Below are positions 57,946-64,000 of a stretch of 64,000 nt of DNA, one piece after another. Both the position numbers and the translations under genes were made by a program. The stretch's first letter is position 1. The number at the start of each line of letters is the position of its first letter. The notes under the pieces are model-generated. The model worked only from the letters and a program-made list of their open reading frames with translations. It was not told the origin of the DNA and searched no databases. Source of the stretch: Prorocentrum cordatum (taxonomy: Eukaryota > Sar > Dinophyceae > Prorocentrales > Prorocentraceae); NCBI GenBank assembly GCA_963575745.1, contig CAUYUJ010021041.1, positions 5,001 through 69,000 of the forward strand. The letters run 5' to 3'.

Positions 57946-60900
57946 ATGCCAGTGACGGGTTTGCCTGGCTCGCTGACGCGGGCCCTGCAGTGGAAGGAGG
58001 CCGAGGCCAGGTCGTTCTTTCCCGTACCTCTACCTCATCGGCCACAACAAGGAGCTTCCTCTTCCGGCAGGTTGAGGACGCGCTGGGCTCGACGCATGCG
58101 TGTGTGGCGTCGGGCCTGTGGGCTCATCGAGCTCATGAACGGGATGGACCGCGGATCCCTGGAGGCGAGACCAGCGGGCCAGCGCGAGTCGAGCGACGAC
58201 GACATGATGCTGGCCTGGCAGCTCGTGCAGCAGTATGCGTTACAGGACGCAGCGCGGTACGAGCGCGACTGCCGGGGGCTTGCCCCGACAGGCGGTCAAG
58301 GGACGGATCTTGCCTGCGACAGAGGACCGCAGGACGCCTACACTGGAGAGCGCAAGGGTGTGAGCAGGCACGTGATGATGTGCGCAGCGGCGGTTGCAGA
58401 ACCTCCTGACGACATGGTCGTGGACCTGCTGGAGGCGCTGCCTGACGGCGAGCGCCAGTACTACTCGGACGAGCTGAACGTTCTGGACTACAGCGGCAAG
58501 TCGGGAGTTCTCTTCGAGGAGCTGGAGGAGCGTTTCGCTTTCGTGGGGGGCTCGACGTCCGAGTACGCCCGCTACTTGATGCGGGCCGATCTGCCGAAGG
58601 ACATGTGGACGTTCGAGGACCCCGACGACGTCCAGGCCTACTGCGGGTTCAGTTGTGTGCCCAAGAAGGACCCCACCAAGCAGCGGAAGGTCCTGATGAT
58701 GTGTGCCAGCAACTACGTGTGGGCCGACCCCCACCAGCGCGGAGACCACGGGATGCACGGCGGAGCGGCCATCGCCTCCATGTGCGTCCCGACGGACGAG
58801 TGGGGCGTAGCAGCGTTCGACGAGGACAACGCCTTCACCCGCCTCCGCGTCCCCGCTTGGATGGCCAAGTGGCAGGCATGCCCGCCGATCCGCGCCTGCT
58901 GGGTGTGGGGGAAGCTCAGCCAGCGTCTGCGAGACATGGTGGGGCCGACGGGCTGGATAGCCCCCTGCTACCACCGCCTGGCCATGGGCGGCTCGCACTC
59001 CGTGCACCTGCTCATGACGGTCAACATGGCGATCATCGGCAGGGCACTGCTGGGTGTGGGCGCACGCTTGGGGGCGCTCGCGGGCGCCGCGGCTCCCGCC
59101 GACGGCGAGGCCAGCGGTGTGCCACGCACCTCGCCGCCCGAGGACGGGGGGCTGGAGGCTGGCGACCGCGGGGATGCCGGACCTGAGGACGCACAGCAGC
59201 ATCGCTACGACGACGACTGGCTCGGGCAGCAGTCCAGCTGCCGTGCCGCGCCGCCTAGCCCGACGGGCTACAGCGTGGCGGAGTGGCTAGAGGCCGTGAG
59301 GCGGGCGAAGAGGGACGACGAGCGTGTGATGGTGGTGATGCATCTCTTCGCTGGCCGTCGTCGGCGTGGTGACGTTCAGGAGGTGGTAGAGAGGCTGGCG
59401 AAGGAGCGGAGCCTGAGGTTGCTCTTCCTTTCCGCCGATCTCCTGGACGACCCGCGGTGGGACCTGGCCAACCCCTCCACCTTCTCCGCCTTGATGGAGC
59501 TGTGCGAGGGCGGCTGGGTGGACATCGTACTTGGCGGCCCGCCCTGTTCGACCTGGTCGCGGGCACGCTACAACCGTCGCCGACCTGGGCCGCCGCCAGT
59601 GCGCTCGCGGCGGTGCCCCTGGGGGCTGCCAGGTCTCAGGGCCTGGGAGGCCGCTAGAGTCGCGGAGAGTAACACCCTGACGCTGAACCTGTTGGCGCTC
59701 TGCGAGGCGTGCGGCCAGAGTGGCGGCGCCTTCCTCATCGAGCACCCGGAGGACCCAGGGCATGCGCCCTACCCATCCATTTGGAACACGACGGAGATGC
59801 TGGACTTCGAGACGAGGCGCTCGTCTCGGAGAGCGTGCCTGGACCAGTGCATGCTGGGCGGACGGACGAAGAAGCCCACATGCCTGAGCGGCACGCTGCA
59901 GGGACTGAAGGACCTGGATGAGCTGCGGTGTGACGGGTCCCATGCCCACGAGACGGCCGAGGGCAAGTTGGCCGACGGCACCTTCCGCACGAGCCCACTG
60001 GCCCAGTACCCCGAGGGGATGTGCGAAGCGCTGGGCTCCTTGGTTGTCCAGACCCTGGCCATCTTCGAGCAGACCGGTTTGGGCGGCACCGGGTGGCGAA
60101 GGCCGCCGGAGGCCGACAGGTCGGTCACCGCCTGGAGCTCGCGGAGCACTACGGCACCCGCGGTGGCCGTGCGGAACGAGGACGTGCTTCGCGGTCGTGG
60201 GCTGGTGCTGGACGGGCCGCAGATGGCCTTCTACCTGCATGTCGACGACGGGGTGGTGATGGCCGGTGGCAGCGGCTGTGGCCCACGGGCCACTGGGAAG
60301 ATGCACCAGCTCGCGGATGCCCTGGCCGAGGCCGGCTTCGTGGTCACCGACCGCACGGAGGCTAGCGACATGCAGAAGGTGCTGGGCTACGCACCACAGG
60401 CGCGTCCAGCGCAGCTGCGCTTGCCCCCGAAGAGGGCACGGGAGCTGGTGCAGCAGCTGGAGGAGATGGGCGCCACCCGCACCCTCCACACCGAGGAGCT
60501 GCGCTCGCTCTTGGGGGTGTGGATCTGGGGCGCACTACTTCGGAGGGAGCTGCTATGCATACCCAGCGCCGTCTTCAGGCTCCTGGAGAGGCACCCGCAC
60601 CAGCGGGTGTGTACCTGGGCGACCGTCCGCAGGGAGCTGCGAGCTATGGCTCGGGTAGTCCCGCTGATGTACGCTGACCTGGGAGCCCCGCCAGCCCCCG
60701 TGTATTTCGCGGCGGACGCCATGGGCGCCAACGTGGAGGACGACGGCGGCTGGGGCATCCTGGTGACCGACATGAGCGAGGACATCGCGAAGGACTTCAT
60801 CGACACGGGCGGCAACTTGGGCTACACCGTGGCGCGACTGGACGGCGAGCTCACTGGATTGCGGCGCCCCGAGCAGGTCATCCGACGGACGAAGCCCTTC

Positions 60901-61308
60901 AGCCTCCTGCCCGATCGCGTGTTCAAGCCCGACGAGGACTGGACGATCGTAGGAGCGGGGAGGTGGCGGACGGCCGACCACATCACGCTGGGCGAGGGGC
61001 GCTGCGTCGTGAAGATCAGTAGACTGGCGGCCGCCACTCCTGCCCTCCACCGCACCGTGCTGCCGATCCTGGAGGACAACCAGCCAGTCTCAGGCGCGGT
61101 ATGCAAGGGCAGGTCCCCGGCGCACCATTTGAACCACCTGTTGCGTCAGAAGACCGCAGCAGGGTTAGCATCTCGTACAAAGATTTTGATTCCATGGGTG
61201 GAGACGCTCAGGCAGCCTGCTGATAAGATATCGAGGTGCCTGACTCGTGCTGAGCTCCGCGGCCTACCTCATGTCGGGGCCGAGGAAGCTGGACAGCACT
61301 TCTGTTGA
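57946..61308 (+). CDS. DIRS Pol: reverse transcriptase with embedded methyltransferase-like domain, RNase H
   Basis: Start given at the first ATG after the Gag stop; read-through from Gag is possible. Counting from 57934: residues 230-400 are RT fingers and palm, with AYCGFSCVPKKDPTKQRKVL, VAAFDEDNAFTRLRVP (motif A, near 294) and YHRLAMGGSHSVHLLMTVNM (motif B). Residues 460-720 are methyltransferase-like: VMHLFAGRRRRGD (SAM-loop-like, 467), IVLGGPPCSTWSRARYN (motif IV-like with the Cys, 536), AFLIEHPEDPG (602). Then MAFYLHVDDGVVMAGG, RT motif C (769). RNase H follows: VYFAADAMGANVEDDGGWG (926), HITLGEGRCVVKISR, LPILEDNQPVSGAV and VETLRQPADKISR. The RT is split by the methyltransferase-like domain. 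Confidence 0.85.
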   Translation: MPVTGLPGSLTRALQWKEAEARSFFPVPLPHRPQQGASSSGRLRTRWARRMRVWRRACGLIELMNGMDRGSLEARPAGQRESSDDDMMLAWQLVQQYALQDAARYERDCRGLAPTGGQGTDLACDRGPQDAYTGERKGVSRHVMMCAAAVAEPPDDMVVDLLEALPDGERQYYSDELNVLDYSGKSGVLFEELEERFAFVGGSTSEYARYLMRADLPKDMWTFEDPDDVQAYCGFSCVPKKDPTKQRKVLMMCASNYVWADPHQRGDHGMHGGAAIASMCVPTDEWGVAAFDEDNAFTRLRVPAWMAKWQACPPIRACWVWGKLSQRLRDMVGPTGWIAPCYHRLAMGGSHSVHLLMTVNMAIIGRALLGVGARLGALAGAAAPADGEASGVPRTSPPEDGGLEAGDRGDAGPEDAQQHRYDDDWLGQQSSCRAAPPSPTGYSVAEWLEAVRRAKRDDERVMVVMHLFAGRRRRGDVQEVVERLAKERSLRLLFLSADLLDDPRWDLANPSTFSALMELCEGGWVDIVLGGPPCSTWSRARYNRRRPGPPPVRSRRCPWGLPGLRAWEAARVAESNTLTLNLLALCEACGQSGGAFLIEHPEDPGHAPYPSIWNTTEMLDFETRRSSRRACLDQCMLGGRTKKPTCLSGTLQGLKDLDELRCDGSHAHETAEGKLADGTFRTSPLAQYPEGMCEALGSLVVQTLAIFEQTGLGGTGWRRPPEADRSVTAWSSRSTTAPAVAVRNEDVLRGRGLVLDGPQMAFYLHVDDGVVMAGGSGCGPRATGKMHQLADALAEAGFVVTDRTEASDMQKVLGYAPQARPAQLRLPPKRARELVQQLEEMGATRTLHTEELRSLLGVWIWGALLRRELLCIPSAVFRLLERHPHQRVCTWATVRRELRAMARVVPLMYADLGAPPAPVYFAADAMGANVEDDGGWGILVTDMSEDIAKDFIDTGGNLGYTVARLDGELTGLRRPEQVIRRTKPFSLLPDRVFKPDEDWTIVGAGRWRTADHITLGEGRCVVKISRLAAATPALHRTVLPILEDNQPVSGAVCKGRSPAHHLNHLLRQKTAAGLASRTKILIPWVETLRQPADKISRCLTRAELRGLPHVGAEEAGQHFC

Positions 61309-62665
61309 GAAGGTTAAGCCGCACACCCTGGCGGCCTACAGGGCAGCGGCTATGAAGTTCGTGACCTACCTGGACGAGCACGGCTTCGTCCCCGACGGGC
61401 CCGAGCAGTGGGACGACCTGCTTGTCGAGTACAAGAACGACATGCAGATGACCAAGTGCAATTTCGAGTACGCCGTCGCGGCGGTGGAGTTTGTCTTCCC
61501 ACGCCTGAGAAGGAAGCTGACGTGGTCCCACTCGGTGATCGATGCATGGCGAGTGTCGGCCGAGGTGAAGCACGCGCCGCCGCTCGGCCGCGCGCCGGCT
61601 AACCTGGCCGCTATCTATTTCTCCTGCTGGGGCGTGCCGCGGCTGGGCGTAGGCCTGCTACTGCAGGTGGACCGCGGCCTGCGCCCGTCGGAGATGCTTC
61701 AGCTCAGAGCAAAAGACATATCCTTGCCATCGTCTAGAGGGGGACCTGATCTGCAGCCAAATTGGGTTATCAACTTGGGGGCCAAGTCGGGGACAAAGGC
61801 CAAAAGAATGCAGTTCGCCATTATTTTGGAGCAGGGCGGAGTACTGGAGAACCTCCTACACCGAGTGGTCTTGGGAACGCCGCCCGAGGGGCTCCTCTTT
61901 CCCTATTCGCTCGTCGACTACAGGCGTCGGCTCAAGCAGTTTGAAGCAGCCTTGGGCCTCGACATTCACTGGACGCCTCACTCGGCGCGCGCAGGGTTCG
62001 CCAGCGATTCCGTGGCTCGTGGTGTCCCCTTCCAGGACATCAAGGAGGCAGGACGGTGGCTCACAGAGTCCAGCCTCCGCATCTACGTGGACGTTGTCAC
62101 CGCCTCCAGGGTCCTGGCTCAGGCTGAGCAGCGAGGAATCGCACCGCTCATCCGCGAGGCGGCCGAGAAGCTGCCCAACTACTTCCCGGAGGGCATCTTC
62201 GGCGAGGGTGAGGGCATCCAGCATGCCGCCAGCGGGCTGGCGCAAGGGCCGGGACGGCTCCTGGGTGCTGCCTGCGGAGGGAGTCCCTCCAGCGCCGCTG
62301 GCGGGGGGCCGCCGGGTGGCCTCACCAGCACCCCGAGCGGCGCTAGCCCAGCCGCCTGCGCCAGCACTGGGCGCACTGGTGGATGGGCTGCTGGCGGGTC
62401 CGCAGCAGCCGGGGGATGCAGCGGCGGGCGCGGGCGCGGCCGAGGCCGAGGCGCCAGCGCCAGCGGCCCCTGGCGTGGCAGCACTGGGGCCCCCGCAGCC
62501 GCTGGTGGCGCAGCCGCTGGCAGCAGGCGCGGCCGCGGGGCAGAAGCGCGCGCGCTGGAGCAGCTGGTCGCTGCTGCGCGCGGCCTGGCTCATCGCAAGG
62601 TGGTGCGGACGCTCCGGGCCCCAAATTCACAAATCCCTCGGGGCGCTCCGCATCTTCTCGCGTGA
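61271..62665 (+). CDS. DIRS tyrosine recombinase
   Basis: Start taken at ATG 61271; the frame is open back to 61247 and overlaps Pol by up to 62 bp in a different register. The N-terminal SAM-like domain contains TLAAYRAAAMKFVTYLDEHG. The catalytic domain shows LLLQVDRGLRPSEMLQLRAK (first Arg), GAKSGTKAKRMQFAIIL, HWTPHSARAGFASD (HxxR box), and EAGRWLTESSLRIYVDVVTA (Gly-Arg-Trp and the nucleophile Tyr). All four residues R-H-R-Y are present. The last 130 residues are Gly/Ala/Ser-rich and probably not part of the enzyme; another frame there is equally open. It would recombine the circular cDNA with the target. Confidence 0.85.
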   Translation: MSGPRKLDSTSVEKVKPHTLAAYRAAAMKFVTYLDEHGFVPDGPEQWDDLLVEYKNDMQMTKCNFEYAVAAVEFVFPRLRRKLTWSHSVIDAWRVSAEVKHAPPLGRAPANLAAIYFSCWGVPRLGVGLLLQVDRGLRPSEMLQLRAKDISLPSSRGGPDLQPNWVINLGAKSGTKAKRMQFAIILEQGGVLENLLHRVVLGTPPEGLLFPYSLVDYRRRLKQFEAALGLDIHWTPHSARAGFASDSVARGVPFQDIKEAGRWLTESSLRIYVDVVTASRVLAQAEQRGIAPLIREAAEKLPNYFPEGIFGEGEGIQHAASGLAQGPGRLLGAACGGSPSSAAGGGPPGGLTSTPSGASPAACASTGRTGGWAAGGSAAAGGCSGGRGRGRGRGASASGPWRGSTGAPAAAGGAAAGSRRGRGAEARALEQLVAAARGLAHRKVVRTLRAPNSQIPRGAPHLLA

Positions 62666-62689
62666 CTTTTCGGCCGCAGGATGGCCACA

Positions 62690-63480
62690 TGAAGGGCCCG
62701 AGACGGTCCAAGAAGGCCCCGAATCGTCACATGATCAGTCCGACGAGAGGGCCCCAAGAAGGCCCAAGAGACCTTCGAGACGCCCCAGAAGAGCCCCAAG
62801 AACCTTCCCAAGAGGGTCTCGAGAGACCAAAATCATTGGTGGTCCTTGGGTTTCAATGTTTTTGGTAGCCCCGACTTTCCGAGCCTCCAACACTCCAAGA
62901 CAGCCCATGGGGCCCCCAAGACAGCCCCAGGACAGCCCAAGAGGCCCCAAAGAGGGTCCCCAAAGGGCCCAAGAGGGCTCCAGGACGGCCCCAGAGGCGC
63001 CCAGGACGGCCCAAGAGGGCCCCAAGGCCGCCCAAGAGGCCTTCGATGCGCCCCAAGAGAGCCCTAGGAACCTTCCCAAGAGGGTCTCGAGAGGCCAAAA
63101 CCATTGGCGTCCTTGGGTTTCTCCATGTTTTGGGGGTCCTCGACTTTTCCAGCTTCCAACGCGCCAAGACAGCACATGAGGCCCCAAAGACCGCCCCAGA
63201 ACGGCCCAAGAGACATCCAAGAGAGCCCCCAGACGGCCCACGATAGCTCCAGGACGGCCCCAGAGGCGCCCAGGACGGCCCAAGAGGGCCCTAGGACAGC
63301 CCAAAGAAGGGCCCAAGAGGGGAACACGGACTGAAAATCCTAGTCTTCCGCCCCAGTAGGCCCCCAGAAGGCCCCAAGGAGGCGCCAAGAGGCTCCCAAG
63401 AAGCCCCGAGAGACTCCCAAGAGGCCCTCAAGACGCGCCAAGGGGCCCCAAACGGCCTCCAAGAGGCCCTCAGCGACATC
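62690..63480. repeat. Degenerate GGCCCAAGAGG satellite with about 270-bp higher-order repeat
   Basis: Same family as 4575-6670. A larger module with AACCTTCCCAAGAGGGTCTC, then CTTGGGTTTC and CCGACTTTCC or TCGACTTTTCC landmarks begins near 62797 and near 63069, about 272 bp apart. Open frames on both strands are compositional. Confidence 0.85.
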
Positions 63481-64000
63481 CCAACGAACATCCTAAATGC
63501 CTATGGCCCACAACCCAGGCACGGTGTCGGGATGGGCCGAAGGCCATTCGATAGGCTCGAGGGCCAGTTGAGTACTTACGACGAGGGCTAAGCCATCAAA
63601 GACATACAGACGTGCACCAAGCATCTTGACGCACGGAGAGAGCAGGGGGGAGCGAGACGCGTAGGCAAAGGAGGAAGGAAGGAAATATGTCTCTCGCTTC
63701 CACGCAGACTGCATCATTAGATGCCTGATCCAGAACCGATGCGCAACAGAAAGAAATCAAGGCCAGCCGTAACCATCCGTACCCATCCTCCCTCCTACCT
63801 CCACCCTCCTTCTAATCCTGCAATGGGACTGCGATCGCGACAGCTCGGTAGATAAACTGGTGACTCCCAGGCAGCAGAACCCTCTCCTCCCTCCTCCTCC
63901 TCCTTCTCCTCCTCCTCCTCGTCCTCCTCCTCCTCCTCTTCTTCCTCCTCCTCCACCTCCTCCTTTTTTTTTGACGTTGATCGGACGTCAAGCACGGGGC
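63481..64000. other. No gene seen; (CCT)n tract near the right edge
   Basis: 63890-63965 is a CCT/TCC microsatellite. Nothing else is recognisable before the window ends. Confidence 0.5.

Larger units (their letters stand above)
55981..62665 (+). mobile_element. DIRS-like (tyrosine recombinase) retrotransposon
   Basis: Gag, a Pol with RT, methyltransferase-like and RNase H domains, and a tyrosine recombinase follow each other on the plus strand. RT plus a tyrosine recombinase, and no DDE integrase, defines DIRS-type elements, which integrate as circles by recombination. The terminal repeats were not found: the 3' side passes into a GGCCCAAGAGG satellite and the 5' side into a GAT tract. Confidence 0.85.

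Noticed and set aside
62690-63388. Frames of over 200 codons near the right edge
   Set aside because: Same satellite family as at 4.6-6.7 kb.

Overview
This is nuclear DNA of a dinoflagellate; the species cannot be named from the window. A relict dinoflagellate spliced leader (minus strand 55454-55433) lies directly upstream of a casein kinase 1 start codon. There are four LINE relics of a dinoflagellate type (AP-endonuclease, reverse transcriptase, C-terminal zinc fingers), a DIRS-like element with a methyltransferase-like domain, and abundant GGA/CAT/GA microsatellites and satellites. No intact host housekeeping gene is visible. Nearly everything recognisable is mobile or derived from mobile DNA.

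Layout. 1-1470: C-terminal zinc-finger end of a LINE protein (minus), running off the left edge. 1.5-9.9 kb: low-complexity DNA and two satellite families, no supported gene. 9.9-11.7 kb: 5' half of a LINE (ORF1-like and endonuclease). 13.0-13.2 kb: a small inverted-repeat element. 13.5-15.2 kb: two weak hypothetical ORFs. 15.3-20.4 kb: a decayed LINE (minus) whose tail carries a 166-bp MITE. 20.9-21.2 kb: a possible small secreted protein with a degenerate spliced-leader-like leader. 21.6-28.0 kb: two arrays of a 90-bp satellite, a helicase fragment, another MITE and a CAT microsatellite.

28.5-55.5 kb is a three-level nest. A processed casein kinase 1 copy (spliced leader, no introns, one frameshift, one premature stop) is split by about 26 kb bracketed by a 17-bp direct repeat. 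The inserted block is a LINE (ORF1-like, APE-RT, RNase H). That LINE is itself split by a 16.4-kb DNA transposon (30077-46514) with perfect terminal inverted repeats and a TA duplication; joining its two flanks across one TA restores the RNase H frame. The transposon carries six genes on one strand: an endonuclease/exonuclease/phosphatase-like protein, a two-ORF DDE transposase and four unknown proteins. About 65-70 copies of a 12-bp motif, CCGCNACTGCGG, are scattered through its genes and spacers in a single orientation; I saw none outside it. Long hairpins of one family lie at both ends and in the middle. This is the most likely undescribed system in the window.

55.9-62.7 kb (plus): a DIRS-like retroelement with Gag, a polyprotein in which a cytosine-methyltransferase-like domain sits between reverse transcriptase motifs B and C followed by RNase H, and a tyrosine recombinase. 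Gag and Pol share a frame and are separated by a single TGA. 62.7-63.5 kb repeats the satellite family seen at 4.6-6.7 kb.

All motif counts and alignments were made by eye; no database search was run.
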